This document shows positions 17,117 to 26,156 of a DNA stretch of 64,000 nucleotides, one piece after another. The position numbers were made by a program, and so were the translations under genes. The notes beneath the pieces were generated by a model. The model ran no database searches. It was not told the origin of the DNA and was given only the letters and a program-made list of their open reading frames with translations. How positions within the stretch are numbered: position 1 is the stretch's first letter; every line of letters starts with the position of its first letter. The DNA comes from Providencia sp. PROV188 (lineage in GTDB: Bacteria; Pseudomonadota; Gammaproteobacteria; Enterobacterales; Enterobacteriaceae), in assembly GCF_027595165.1 (NCBI RefSeq), contig NZ_CP097291.1:868001-932000 (forward strand). The letters run 5' to 3'.

Positions 17117-17932
17117 TTACTGAATAGTCGTAATATATTCTGCATTCCAAATATATTCTCCTGCTTGACTTGGGCATTTTCCTTGTAAGTGAGTTTCAAT
17201 CTGTTTCTCTTTTTGCCCTGCTGGCATTTGAATGACTTGGGGCGGTTTATTGAGAATACTTTGGTTATCAAGAACAATATCAAAATCATCAGGTAAATCA
17301 TGAGATCTTACGGTTAAATCCATTTTTTTACTTTGTCCCATATATCCCACAAAACCCACAGTTAACGGAATAGCAGCCTTCAGGTTGTCACCGGGTGAAC
17401 AAGTTTTTAAATCAATGACAGCCGGTGCGCTGATATGAGGATACGCCATACTTGATGCATGTAAATTAACAATCGTATAGGTGAGAGTTGTCGGTCTAAA
17501 CAGTATCTGTCCTCCGCTATAATTATTTGTCACTATGCTACAGTATAAAACCCAAGTTTCATCATTAAATCCTGACAGGCTCGTGACATATGTAAGTCCA
17601 TTAATTGAATTATCCCCCCCAAAATAATTGAGTACTGTACCACTCCCATTGAGTCTAATTTTTCCATCATTAAAGGTTTCTGCATAGACCCCTAATCCAT
17701 GACTATAGAAAGCGGTTTTCATTTCCTCTAAGCTTGGCCAGCATGCAGATCGTAATGGACCTGATGTGCCGTCGGGATTGCTGTAATCTACCTCAAATCT
17801 AAACAATGTACTTCTATTTGCGGACGTAATTTCTTCAATATATACATCTTTAATTTCTTTTAGAATAAATGTTGTTTCCGCATAAACAGACAGCGGAAAC
17901 AATGAAACAATAAAAATAAATAACTGGCGCAA
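17117..17932 (-). CDS. Putative fimbrial tip/adhesin-like protein
   Basis: A 271-residue protein of no recognised family. A signal peptide MRQLFIFIVSLFPLSVYA is evident. The mature part has several cysteines (SACWPSLEEM, VLYCSIV, DLKTCSPG, LQGKCPSQAG) and is rich in Thr, Ser and beta-prone stretches. It ends EYIWNAEYITTIQ. It is the last gene of operon B, the position usually held by the tip adhesin. The N-terminal half could be a receptor-binding domain and the C-terminal half a pilin-like domain; this is inference from layout. Confidence 0.65.
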   Translation of the reverse strand: MRQLFIFIVSLFPLSVYAETTFILKEIKDVYIEEITSANRSTLFRFEVDYSNPDGTSGPLRSACWPSLEEMKTAFYSHGLGVYAETFNDGKIRLNGSGTVLNYFGGDNSINGLTYVTSLSGFNDETWVLYCSIVTNNYSGGQILFRPTTLTYTIVNLHASSMAYPHISAPAVIDLKTCSPGDNLKAAIPLTVGFVGYMGQSKKMDLTVRSHDLPDDFDIVLDNQSILNKPPQVIQMPAGQKEKQIETHLQGKCPSQAGEYIWNAEYITTIQ

Positions 17933-17962
17933 TGTTGTTGACCTTACTGGTTAATTCGCAAT

Positions 17963-18484
17963 TTACATCGGCTCGATAGTGACAGTAATCTGTCCATTAA
18001 CGTCACCAACAGGGGTACTTGAAGTAGAGGACACCTGCGGAACGACAGTGATTTCAGTCTTACCCCCATCTTTGGAGCTATCTCTTTCCAAGGTGGCTGT
18101 GGTAGACGATAAATCAAGGTAATCGTCATTGAATTTTAAGCAATAGCGCATAAAGTCAGCATCTGTTTTAATACAGGAACCATCTGCTTCATTTGCTTTG
18201 AAGGTGTATTTATATTTGTTAGTGCCTGAACAGGTGGCGGTCAAAGTAAATATTTTAGAATAAGTATCTAGGTCATCTCCGGTTGTTTTACCATTGAATG
18301 CAGAACTCGGAATTTTATCTAAAGAAACGGTATCGGGTGCATCAAGTGAGCAGCCTGCCAAAACAGTCGCTTTTATTTTAACTAACGCACTTGCACTTTC
18401 CGCGCTGGCTAAGTTGATATTTGCACCACTAACACAGGTGATGACCAAAATTAATTTCACGAGTTTATTGATAATTAAATTCAT
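17963..18484 (-). CDS. Minor fimbrial subunit (operon B)
   Basis: A 173-residue secreted protein. ATG 18484 starts a signal peptide (MNLIINKLVKLILVITCVS...) ending near SAESA and has AGG upstream; the open frame to 18535 is not needed. The mature part VKIKATVLAGCSLDAPDTVSL carries the first of several cysteines, and the end DVNGQITVTIEP is pilin-like. It is also reminiscent of spore-coat-U-type secreted subunits. It follows the usher and precedes the putative tip protein. Confidence 0.7.
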   Translation of the reverse strand: MNLIINKLVKLILVITCVSGANINLASAESASALVKIKATVLAGCSLDAPDTVSLDKIPSSAFNGKTTGDDLDTYSKIFTLTATCSGTNKYKYTFKANEADGSCIKTDADFMRYCLKFNDDYLDLSSTTATLERDSSKDGGKTEITVVPQVSSTSSTPVGDVNGQITVTIEPM

Positions 18485-18538
18485 ATTAAGCCTGTTATTT
18501 AAATAAAGAATTAAAATAGTTTTGTTATTGACCAATGA

Positions 18539-21166
18539 TTATTGGCAATTAACATCGAATCGAATTAATGATTGCAGATCTGCATTTTCAGGTAACGAAT
18601 ATATGGCTTGGCACTGATTTTCATCGTCATATCCCCATTTGGCTGTTAATTCGCCAGAGGATTCGAGCCCAGATAAATAAACCTGTCCATCATCATTCAC
18701 AATTGCCGTTTGGTGCCCAATCGAGACCAAGGTGCCGAAAGGCAAGTTTTTGCCATTTTTTACGATGTGAACCAGTGCGCGAGCACCTTGGCGAGTCACA
18801 AAGTTTGCTTTGACGATAGCGCCACGAGTCGGCACCGTCGTAAGAACGCTGTTTTCAATTTCTGTTTGTTCATCTAATTCGCTGCTATCTAGGGCAACAC
18901 GATTTAAACGATATGGCGTTGCGTAAGGCTTGATGGTGTAACCGAGCCAATCTGTTTTCACACCACTGGTATGTTCGACGGGAATATCGCTCGCTCCCGG
19001 TGCCGAAATCAGAATGTTGGTCTCACCAAGGGGTTGACTAAAAATGATGCCGTCAGAGTGCAGGGTCACTGCACCAGAAATACCCGTTGAAACTTTACGG
19101 TAATCTTGACCGTAGCTATAACCGGCTTGAGTATTTCCATAGCCGCCTTGGTAGGCTAAGTTGATATTCCCGTCATTCCCATTACTCGATGAATACCCTT
19201 GAGCAACGTTCCAATTCAGGTTTTGTTGAGCCAGTAAATTTCCGCTTAAGCTGGTCTGCTGGACTAACTCTCCTTGGTTATCGTGGTTAACACTATAAGA
19301 GGCATACATTGACGGCGCTCCTTGAGGTAACCATTTCTGTAACGGGATGGATACCGTTAAGAAAATATTCCTATCCGTTGTTTTTACATCGTATTGATCA
19401 ACATTTTTATTTAATCCATATGAGAGCGTGTAATTAATATCGCCAATCTGGCTACTCAACCCTGATTGTATGGACACCGAACTGCCATTTCGCTCCCAAA
19501 AACTCTGGCGGACACCGGTTAAATAAATAGAACCAACCCCTGTTATCTTTTGTGAGATATTGGTCTGTATTCTTTCACGCTTATTATCGTAAAGATTAAA
19601 ATAGTCGGTATGGTTGGTTTTCAGTTCCCCATTGGTATCAAGGGTTTCATTTTGTGATAGCCAGCCAGACATCCGGTTTAACGATGTTTCTTGCAGGGTA
19701 TAGTAGCCTCGGGTTGAGTAGCGATACCCAGTGAGTTGAAGGTTAGTGCCGGTTTCAGGGAAGGCTCGTGCGTATAGAAAACGCAGTGACTGTCCTTGAT
19801 AGCGACTCCCATCGGTTAATTGGCTATTGGCATGGGTGATATCTGCTGAAAATGCCCCCCATGTCCCTAAGTTAAAGCCGGTACCAACTGCTCCTGCCAG
19901 ATAGTTTTTAGCATATTGAACGCCGCCATACAGCGTTGTTAATGACGATGCTCCCCAGATAAGCGTCGTTTCTCCAAATTGAGTCGTATCATAATTGCTG
20001 TTATCCGAGCGAAGCTCACCGGCGGTCAGGCTATAACTCATTCGACCTTCTCGTAATAACAGCGGAACAGAGGAATAGGGCACGATAAATGATTGAATAT
20101 CGCCGTTAGCTTCAAGAATACTGACTTGCAAGTCACCACTCGAACTCATGGCGTTTAAGTCGGTAATGGCGAACTCACCAGGCGCGACATTAGCTTGGTA
20201 AATTAAATAATCATTTTGGCGAATTTCAATGGTCGCATTACTGTTTGCTACGCCGCGGATAATCGGCGAAAACCCTTGTTGACTAGAAGGGTACATACTT
20301 TCGTCCGTTCGCAATTGTGCGCCTCGAAAAGCCAGTGAATCGAAAACGGTATTATTAGTTGAACTGTCGCCTAATACTAAACGGCTTCGCCAAGGGATGA
20401 TCCCTCGCTCGACATAGCTGTTGAGATGTTGCCAGTTATTTTCTTGATTATGTTTGCTTTTATAGCTGGTCCATGTCCGGTTATCACGGTATCTCCAGCT
20501 CCCTAAATTGACGCCATTTCTTAGATTCAAATAGATATTTTTACTGAAATCGTGCTGATATTGGTTATCAGTGACACCTAATGTATAGCTGGTAAATAAT
20601 GCATTAATTCCTTCATCCCATTGGTTTGTTGGGATTTCATCTTTGGCTAAATTATTTAATGCTATTTGAGGAATACTGATATTCAATTTCATTTTCGGAA
20701 AATCAAATTCAGTGCTCGCATTAGGAATTAATTGCGCCAGAGGAATACATTGATGGTTGTCCGATTGTAGCAATGGAAGGCTATCAATATTGACTCCCAG
20801 CTCAGCCAGTTCCTGCGGCGTTAACAGTGGGATTAACCCTGTTTGGTCTGCTACGAATTTAGGTAATTGGTCATCTTGCTTTTGGCAATCTTGTGCTTTG
20901 ACAAAGGTAATATTTCTTCTGTATTTGAGATTGCCATTCAATAAAACATCAACGTCATAGGTTCCTGGTAATTGTGAACCTTGGCTTACGAAAGTACTTA
21001 AGTCAGCAATATGCTCTGAATCGATAGAGATCAAAGAAGGTGGAAAATAGTAATTTTCTCCCTCTTGGGCGTTAGTGCTTGGTATTACAAAAAGGCAGAT
21101 AAATAAGTATGAGGGTCTCAAATGGTTATTGATGATTTTTTTGTATTTTTTTAGTGAAACGAACAT
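18539..21166 (-). CDS. Outer-membrane fimbrial usher (PapC/FimD family, operon B)
   Basis: An 875-residue usher. ATG 21166 is preferred over 21184 because AAGG lies 6 bases before it. A signal peptide leads to the N-terminal domain (YYFPPSLISIDSEHIADLSTFVSQ...) with a cysteine pair. The barrel has GSWRYRDNRTWTSYKS and FSPIIRGVANSNATIEIRQN, a plug-region signature. The C-terminal domain has LPFGTLVSIGHQTAIVNDDGQVYL and a final cysteine pair. It is only distantly similar to the usher at 13447, so the two operons are not recent duplicates. Confidence 0.9.
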   Translation of the reverse strand: MFVSLKKYKKIINNHLRPSYLFICLFVIPSTNAQEGENYYFPPSLISIDSEHIADLSTFVSQGSQLPGTYDVDVLLNGNLKYRRNITFVKAQDCQKQDDQLPKFVADQTGLIPLLTPQELAELGVNIDSLPLLQSDNHQCIPLAQLIPNASTEFDFPKMKLNISIPQIALNNLAKDEIPTNQWDEGINALFTSYTLGVTDNQYQHDFSKNIYLNLRNGVNLGSWRYRDNRTWTSYKSKHNQENNWQHLNSYVERGIIPWRSRLVLGDSSTNNTVFDSLAFRGAQLRTDESMYPSSQQGFSPIIRGVANSNATIEIRQNDYLIYQANVAPGEFAITDLNAMSSSGDLQVSILEANGDIQSFIVPYSSVPLLLREGRMSYSLTAGELRSDNSNYDTTQFGETTLIWGASSLTTLYGGVQYAKNYLAGAVGTGFNLGTWGAFSADITHANSQLTDGSRYQGQSLRFLYARAFPETGTNLQLTGYRYSTRGYYTLQETSLNRMSGWLSQNETLDTNGELKTNHTDYFNLYDNKRERIQTNISQKITGVGSIYLTGVRQSFWERNGSSVSIQSGLSSQIGDINYTLSYGLNKNVDQYDVKTTDRNIFLTVSIPLQKWLPQGAPSMYASYSVNHDNQGELVQQTSLSGNLLAQQNLNWNVAQGYSSSNGNDGNINLAYQGGYGNTQAGYSYGQDYRKVSTGISGAVTLHSDGIIFSQPLGETNILISAPGASDIPVEHTSGVKTDWLGYTIKPYATPYRLNRVALDSSELDEQTEIENSVLTTVPTRGAIVKANFVTRQGARALVHIVKNGKNLPFGTLVSIGHQTAIVNDDGQVYLSGLESSGELTAKWGYDDENQCQAIYSLPENADLQSLIRFDVNCQ

Positions 21167-21206
21167 AGAAAACCTTATTTCCATTTGAAATAAAATAGAT
21201 TAATTC

Positions 21207-21917
21207 TTAATTGAAAATGGCTGGTTTTGGTGAAGTGATCCCACCAAAATCATTGATTGAACTGAACGTCAATTTACTGGTATCAAACCCTGCTGGTGCA
21301 TTAACCTCAATATGACTAAATGGTGCGATCATCGTTGATGGTAATTCATTATTTCCTGAATGAAGATCCGTTAAGGTCATGTAATACGGTGATGGATTTG
21401 ATATTTTAATTTTTTGGTTATCAATCTTGCTAAATCGGATAAGGTTTTCTGCTTCCTTTGGTGTGATCTTTAATCCTTTTGGTCGAACGAAAAGTTTAAC
21501 TCGAGTTACAGCCGCAAGGATTAATGCATTCTTATCAGCTAATTCATTCCGATCAAGGGATGGAATAGCCTTTACATTAAAATAAAATAGAGATTCTTTA
21601 TCTTTCGCTAATTGTTCACCCACATAAACTAATCGAATAGTATTTTCATTTCTTGGTGCGCTAGTAAATAAAGGGGGAGTGGAAATAAAATCGCTTATTT
21701 TATTTCCTTTAGCATCTTCAATCCAAGTTTGAACTAGAAAAGCTGATTTGTCTGAGGTATTTCGAATACCCGTGGTAATTTGCTTACTTTCTTGTGGGTA
21801 AATAATTCGGGTGCTATCAAGTGTAATTCCACCAGCTAAACAAAGAGAAGAAAAACCAAAATAGAATAACGAAACCAGCCATTGATAATAATGACTTGCT
21901 TTAGGTAGCGAAAACAT
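21207..21917 (-). CDS. Periplasmic fimbrial chaperone (operon B)
   Basis: A 236-residue PapD-like chaperone. Signal peptide near residues 1-29, then GGITLDSTRIIYPQESKQITTGIRN, the standard opening of the family. Also seen are IRLVYVGEQLAKDKESLFYFNVKAIP and RVKLFVRPKGL, the usual signatures around the domain-1 edge strand. It sits between the major pilin and usher genes, as in type 1-like operons, unlike operon A where the chaperone follows the usher. Confidence 0.9.
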   Translation of the reverse strand: MFSLPKASHYYQWLVSLFYFGFSSLCLAGGITLDSTRIIYPQESKQITTGIRNTSDKSAFLVQTWIEDAKGNKISDFISTPPLFTSAPRNENTIRLVYVGEQLAKDKESLFYFNVKAIPSLDRNELADKNALILAAVTRVKLFVRPKGLKITPKEAENLIRFSKIDNQKIKISNPSPYYMTLTDLHSGNNELPSTMIAPFSHIEVNAPAGFDTSKLTFSSINDFGGITSPKPAIFN

Positions 21918-21942
21918 AAAAACTCCGGATATAAAATAATGC

Positions 21943-21964
21943 GCACCCGCTATGACACGGGTGC
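21943..21964 (-). promoter_or_regulatory. Hairpin after the major pilin gene of operon B
   Basis: GCACCCG (21943-21949) and CGGGTGC (21958-21964) form a GC-rich 7-bp stem with an 8-base loop, followed on the minus strand by a T/A-rich stretch. It lies between the pilin and chaperone genes. It probably reduces transcription into the chaperone and usher genes or protects pilin mRNA. Confidence 0.65.
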
Positions 21965-21977
21965 AAAGACAGAAATA

Positions 21978-22556
21978 TTACTGATAAGTAATCGTGAAAT
22001 TGGCAGATGCGTTAGCAGAACCCGCAGTAACTTCATTTGCTAATGCGATGTACTGTGCTTGGAAGCGTAATGTGCTGTCACCTTCATTCAACTTAATAGC
22101 ATCCGTTGCCTTTGAGCCATTAACAGTTACTAACTTATTGTTTTGTAAAATTTGGATGCCCACGCCAGTTGCGATTGTTTGCCCACTTTGAGATGCTACT
22201 GGAGCAAGGATTTTTTCTTCGTCAAGAATGGTATTACCATCAAAAGTCAGAGAGGCATTTTTAAATGTTTCAGTTGCACATCCGGTTAATTTAATATCAA
22301 AGCCAACGGGTGATGATACAGAATCTTTACCATCAAAACCATCTTGGCGGTATTGACCTAAATTAACAGTTTGTGAAGCATCATCATTATCAATAACGCA
22401 AGGGGTATTCACAATGGTACCCGCAAAATTAACAACGCCACCACTGACAGTCACAGGAGCTAATTCTTCTGGAGCATTAGGTTCTCCTTCTGCAAATACA
22501 TTTGCAGATAAAGCTAGAGAAATAGGCAATGCGATAGCGATTAACTTAAATTTCAT
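21978..22556 (-). CDS. Major fimbrial subunit, type 1 pilin family (operon B)
   Basis: A 192-residue pilin. ATG 22556 follows GGAAAG and starts the signal peptide MKFKLIAIALPISLALSANVFA. The mature part has GGVVNFAGTIVNTPCVI and a second cysteine in IKLTGCATE, the type 1 pilin disulfide. It has TVNLGQYR and the ending ANASANFTITYQ, with the penultimate tyrosine of chaperone-usher pilins. It is the first structural gene of operon B, directly after the XRE regulator. Confidence 0.9.
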   Translation of the reverse strand: MKFKLIAIALPISLALSANVFAEGEPNAPEELAPVTVSGGVVNFAGTIVNTPCVIDNDDASQTVNLGQYRQDGFDGKDSVSSPVGFDIKLTGCATETFKNASLTFDGNTILDEEKILAPVASQSGQTIATGVGIQILQNNKLVTVNGSKATDAIKLNEGDSTLRFQAQYIALANEVTAGSANASANFTITYQ

Positions 22557-22648
22557 TATATTACTTTCCATTAGATAAAATTTTAAAAGGGGTTATTTCT
22601 TTTTTGGTGCTTGCATTCAAAATAAAGCATGCACTCCGAAAAATACAT

Positions 22649-22948
22649 TTATGTATTTTTGAGATTGCCTACATGAATTACACCGTCAGTTTCTAACTCG
22701 TCAATAAGTAAATTGAAAAGTCTATTTTGTTCTGGTTTTATTACCTTATTACTAAATTCATCAAAGGGGATATTTAATACATTTAAAAGTCTTAAAATAC
22801 TTTCAATGCTTAATGTCGATATCCCTCTTTCATATCTTGATATTTGTTGCTGACTGACTGATATTAAGGATGCTAATTCTTTTTCAGATAATCCTTTGCT
22901 TATCCGTGCATTTCTAATAAAACGTCCTATTTTTTCATTTAGTTTCAT
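22649..22948 (-). CDS. XRE-type regulator, MrpJ-like (operon B)
   Basis: A 99-residue helix-turn-helix regulator. The HTH spans about residues 8-60 with KELASLISVSQQQISRYERG, the MrpJ-type signature. It lies upstream of the pilin gene and may be co-transcribed with it, so it can act on its own operon. The regulator of operon A sits at the 3' end instead. Target genes, possibly flagellar, are inferred from the family. Confidence 0.82.
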   Translation of the reverse strand: MKLNEKIGRFIRNARISKGLSEKELASLISVSQQQISRYERGISTLSIESILRLLNVLNIPFDEFSNKVIKPEQNRLFNLLIDELETDGVIHVGNLKNT

Positions 22949-23417
22949 TATATTGATAATTAGTTAATTACCTAGGTTGGTTAAATATGAGTTGTTTAAT
23001 TGGATGATTTCAAAACGAGGCGAATTGTAGATAGGTTAAATAATGATGTAAATACTCAAAATATGATGAAATATAATGTTACATTCAAATGAAATAAAAA
23101 CCCTAGAATATTGGCTATTAAATTACTCTTTTTATGAGTTAAATCTTAAGTGAAATAAAAGATTTTTTGGATAATGACGTAGATCAATAAATAAAATCTA
23201 TTTACTAATCCCGAAATGAAATAAAATGATACAATATATAATATTTGCTTTCATTTTGCACTTTTGGTTACTCATTATGAGGGTTTTTATGGTGTGCTGT
23301 ATTGCGGTGAAGTCTGTTTTTATAAAGAAATAAACTATTTAAATATTAATTAATACAGTCCATTAGCTGACAATTAACAATTGTAAGCGAGTATTTATAG
23401 TTAATTTAATGAAAACA
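22949..23417. promoter_or_regulatory. AT-rich upstream region of fimbrial operon B
   Basis: About 470 bp without a gene. It is very AT-rich, with repeated ATGAAATA-like stretches (near 23065, 23090 and 23215). It must hold the promoter for the leftward operon B, but no promoter pair stands out. No inverted repeats long enough for a phase switch were seen. Confidence 0.5.
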
Positions 23418-23454
23418 AAATCCCCACGAATTAAATAATGTAGAGTGGGGATTT
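23418..23454 (-). terminator. Terminator after the azoreductase-like gene
   Basis: AAATCCCCAC (23418-23427) and GTGGGGATTT (23445-23454) form a 10-bp stem with a 17-base loop. On the minus strand a T-rich tract follows, 16 bp beyond the stop codon of the leftward gene. Confidence 0.75.
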
Positions 23455-23469
23455 ATTTTATTATGATAC

Positions 23470-24069
23470 TTAATGATGAATGAGACGCATTAATTGTTGT
23501 TGAGCATTGGCGAGTCCAGTCTCATAACCTTCGGGTTTCATATCTAAACCTTCTGCGTAGATAAACTGAACATCATTAATACCCATTAACCCTAATACAG
23601 AGTTTAAATAAGGGGTAATTGCATCGGTCTCTTGCCCGTAATGAATACCGCCTCGAGCACTAAATACCAGCGCTTTGACATTTTCCACTAACCCCAGTGG
23701 GTAGGTTGCGGTATAGCGAAAAGTTTCTCTAGCACGAACCACTAAATCAAACCAATTTTTCAATTCAGTTGGTACATTGAGATTGTACATTGGCGCACCA
23801 AGGAGCAGTAAATCACTCTCTTTAAGCTCAGCAATAAGCTGGTCAGAAAGCTCTGTGGTATTTTTTAAATCAGAATTGTTAATTTCTGCGCCTCTTAATG
23901 CTGCGAAACGGGCTTGATTAAGAACGGGTAATGGATTTTCTGCCACATCACGCTCGATAACACAGTCTTGATAGCCTTGGGCTTTACGTTCATCCAGATA
24001 TTGCTGAATTAAGGTATTGGTTTGCGATTGTGCACCGTTAATACTGGATTTGATAACTAAAATTTTCAT
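23470..24069 (-). CDS. FMN-dependent NADH-azoreductase-like flavodoxin-fold protein
   Basis: A 199-residue cytoplasmic protein of the AzoR/NAD(P)H-quinone reductase family. The opening KILVIKSSINGAQSQTNTLIQQYL is the flavin phosphate-binding loop. GAPMYNLNVPTELKNWFDLVVRA near residue 90 is a hallmark of AzoR, and FSARGGIHYG follows. ATG 24069 has AGGAA 8 bases upstream; the frame reaches 24087 without need. It reduces quinones or azo compounds using NADH. The divergent LysR gene at 24173 probably regulates it. Confidence 0.88.
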   Translation of the reverse strand: MKILVIKSSINGAQSQTNTLIQQYLDERKAQGYQDCVIERDVAENPLPVLNQARFAALRGAEINNSDLKNTTELSDQLIAELKESDLLLLGAPMYNLNVPTELKNWFDLVVRARETFRYTATYPLGLVENVKALVFSARGGIHYGQETDAITPYLNSVLGLMGINDVQFIYAEGLDMKPEGYETGLANAQQQLMRLIHH

Positions 24070-24172
24070 GGAATTGTTCCTTATCAATTTAGGATGTGGT
24101 CAGTATATCTGGCTTGATAAGTTGACAATGAGTGATATTCTTTCCTTATATTGTTTCCAAATGAGCACCAAT

Positions 24173-25084
24173 ATGAACAAGTTAGATTTGAACTGTTTAC
24201 CTATTTTTATTGCTGTGGTTGAAAGTGGAAATTTTACCGCGGCATCTGAGCGGCTACATGTAACTCGTTCAGCAGTGAGTAAAAGTATTTCACGTTTAGA
24301 AAATAGCCTAGGCGTTGCACTGTTTCAGCGAACCACCCGTCAGCAAGCATTAACGGATGATGGAATGGTGCTGTATGAATATGCGAGTCATGCGCTGAAC
24401 TCTCTGCAAGAAGCGTCAAACTTCTTGGAAAGCGGCAAGCGTAATGTCGAAGGGAAGGTCTGCATTACCGCGCCTAGGCTATTGGGAAACTTATATGTTA
24501 TCCCGCTACTGATTGAGTTAATGAACCTTTACCCTAAATTGGAAATTGAAACGTTATTGAATGACCGGAATGTGGATTTACAGCAAGAAGGGGTTCATGT
24601 CGCAGTGCGAGTGGGGCAACTTGCTGATTCAAACCAATTGATTGCACATGAAATTGGTCACCATAAAATGATTTTTTGTGCATCACCCGATTATTTAACG
24701 GCAAACGGTACGCCGACGGCACTCAGCGAATTAGAAAAGCATCAGCTTATTGCCTACACACAGGGCGGACACATTTTGCCTTGGCAAGTGTATGATCGAG
24801 CTCAGCAAGAGCACCGCTATTTACCCACCAGTAAATTGATTATGGATGATATGCAAACAATTATGTTGGCGACAATAAAAGGGGCGGGAATTGCGTATTT
24901 GCCTCAGTGGCTGGCACAAGAAAAAATACATTCGGGACAGCTTGTTGAGATTTTATCTGACTATCAAAGTGCTCGTTACCCAATTTCTGTCGTGTGGGTC
25001 GCTACGTCCTTTCTACCGCTAAAAATAAGAGTGGTTATCGATACGATTCGTGAAAAGTTAGCCTTAAGTTTAAGGTCAGAATAA
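24173..25084 (+). CDS. LysR family regulator, divergent to the azoreductase gene
   Basis: A 303-residue LysR-type regulator. The HTH is near residues 6-60 (IFIAVVESGNFTAASERLHVTRSAVSKSISRLE), followed by an effector-binding domain with RQQALTDDGMVLYEYAS linking them. ATG 24173 fits the family start; an in-frame ATG at 24161 is possible, and neither has a clear ribosome site. The 103-bp gap to the azoreductase gene should carry a shared operator. The pairing suggests quinone or electrophile sensing, which is inference. Confidence 0.85.
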   Translation: MNKLDLNCLPIFIAVVESGNFTAASERLHVTRSAVSKSISRLENSLGVALFQRTTRQQALTDDGMVLYEYASHALNSLQEASNFLESGKRNVEGKVCITAPRLLGNLYVIPLLIELMNLYPKLEIETLLNDRNVDLQQEGVHVAVRVGQLADSNQLIAHEIGHHKMIFCASPDYLTANGTPTALSELEKHQLIAYTQGGHILPWQVYDRAQQEHRYLPTSKLIMDDMQTIMLATIKGAGIAYLPQWLAQEKIHSGQLVEILSDYQSARYPISVVWVATSFLPLKIRVVIDTIREKLALSLRSE

Positions 25085-25103
25085 CGAAATTATAAACAGT
25101 GAG

Positions 25104-25128
25104 CCTCTTCACAATGTGAGGGTTTTTA
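25104..25128 (+). terminator. Probable terminator after the LysR gene
   Basis: An 8-bp stem with two G-U pairs can form around TCACAATGTGA (25109-25119), followed by TTTTTATT. It starts about 20 bp after the LysR stop codon. Confidence 0.5.
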
Positions 25129-25276
25129 TTGAACATGCCTTGCTCTTGGTGAAATTTTAATTCTATATTCGTTATATGTTATGAAATTTAATTTCTTAAA
25201 TGATCATAACGATTCCGTTATAAAAAACACCATGATGTTATTCGCACATTATAAAACCGATAAAGTGAGGCAAGGC

Positions 25277-25969
25277 ATGAAATTAATCACCCTATTTGCA
25301 GCAACAACCTTGTTAGTGACTGCCAGCGTGGCAGCAAAAGAGTACCCCATTCATCATACTGCGCAGATCAATTCCCTTGAAGATGCTCAAAAATCGGCGG
25401 TTTGGGAGCAAGCTGAAGTGCTCACTGACTTCACGTATCCGTGGGAAAATGAGACGCCACCAAAAACTGATTTTCGTGCATTATGGAGCGATAATGCACT
25501 TTATTTTCGCTTTATTGCTGACGATAAAGATATCCAGCTAGGCAAAGATGCTGATAAAGATCAGGCGGTATTGGATTCAGACCGTGTGGAATTATTTTTT
25601 GCAACCAGCCCTGAGTTAAAACCGTATTACACGGCTGAAATGGACCCTTCTGGGCGTACATTTGACGCGAAAGCCAATTTTTACCGAGAAGTGGATCCAA
25701 GCTGGAATTGGCAAACACTAAAAACGGTGGGACAAATTACCCCTGAAGGCTATGTGTTAACGGGGAAAATCGATCTGGATGAATTCACCAAGCTGAATCT
25801 TTGGCAAGATAATGACAAGAAAACCTTGATGTGCGCCATTCTGCGCGGCGAATTTAGTGCCGGTGAGCCTAAGCAAGTGCGTAAGTGGATCAGCTGGATC
25901 AAGCCGGATTCAGTGAAGCCAGACTTCCATATCCCTTCCGCTTTCGGAAGCTGTAAGCTCGTCAAATAA
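25277..25969 (+). CDS. Secreted carbohydrate-binding protein, CBM9-like
   Basis: A 230-residue protein starting at ATG 25277, with GAGG before it and signal peptide MKLITLFAATTLLVTASVAA. The mature part looks like a family 9 carbohydrate-binding-like domain: DFRALWSDNALYFRFIADDKDIQ, then DSDRVELFFA, EMDPSGRTFDAKANFYRE and a GYVLTGKIDLDEF strand. Such single domains usually sit in larger glycoside hydrolases; here it stands alone. It lies 188 bp before murQ on the same strand, but a terminator-like hairpin separates them. Binding of peptidoglycan or a glycan is possible, unproven. Confidence 0.75.
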   Translation: MKLITLFAATTLLVTASVAAKEYPIHHTAQINSLEDAQKSAVWEQAEVLTDFTYPWENETPPKTDFRALWSDNALYFRFIADDKDIQLGKDADKDQAVLDSDRVELFFATSPELKPYYTAEMDPSGRTFDAKANFYREVDPSWNWQTLKTVGQITPEGYVLTGKIDLDEFTKLNLWQDNDKKTLMCAILRGEFSAGEPKQVRKWISWIKPDSVKPDFHIPSAFGSCKLVK

Positions 25970-25976
25970 CCCTCAT

Positions 25977-26020
25977 CCGGTGGCAGCCTTAAACGCTTTA
26001 TAAAGTTGCCACCGGTTCTT
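25977..26020 (+). terminator. Terminator between the CBM9-like gene and murQ
   Basis: CCGGTGGCA (25977-25985) and TGCCACCGG (26007-26015) form a perfect 9-bp stem with a 21-base loop, followed by TTCTT and a further T-rich stretch. It begins 7 bp after the CBM9-like stop codon. Confidence 0.65.
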
Positions 26021-26042
26021 TCACACTTTTTCATGTTGTTGT

Positions 26043-26058
26043 TGTGAGACCAGTCACG
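26043..26058 (+). promoter_or_regulatory. Candidate CRP site upstream of murQ
   Basis: TGTGA-N6-TCACG matches 9 of 10 core bases of the CRP consensus. It lies 99 bp before the murQ start. MurNAc genes in E. coli are under CRP control, so this position makes sense. Confidence 0.65.
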
Positions 26059-26060
26059 TA

Positions 26061-26091
26061 AATCATCACAAGTGAATAACTTGTAATGATT
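26061..26091 (+). promoter_or_regulatory. Long interrupted palindrome, candidate MurR operator
   Basis: Arms at 26061-26073 and 26079-26091 are complementary at 12 of 13 positions around a 5-base centre GAATA. The palindrome sits 2 bp after the CRP site and 65 bp before murQ. A dimeric or tetrameric RpiR-type repressor such as the product of 28511-29353 could bind here. Confidence 0.55.
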
Positions 26092-26156
26092 AGAATTAAA
26101 ATTAAAATTCATAAATAGCATTTTTTAATGAAATATAGTTTCAGTTGAGGTGTGCC

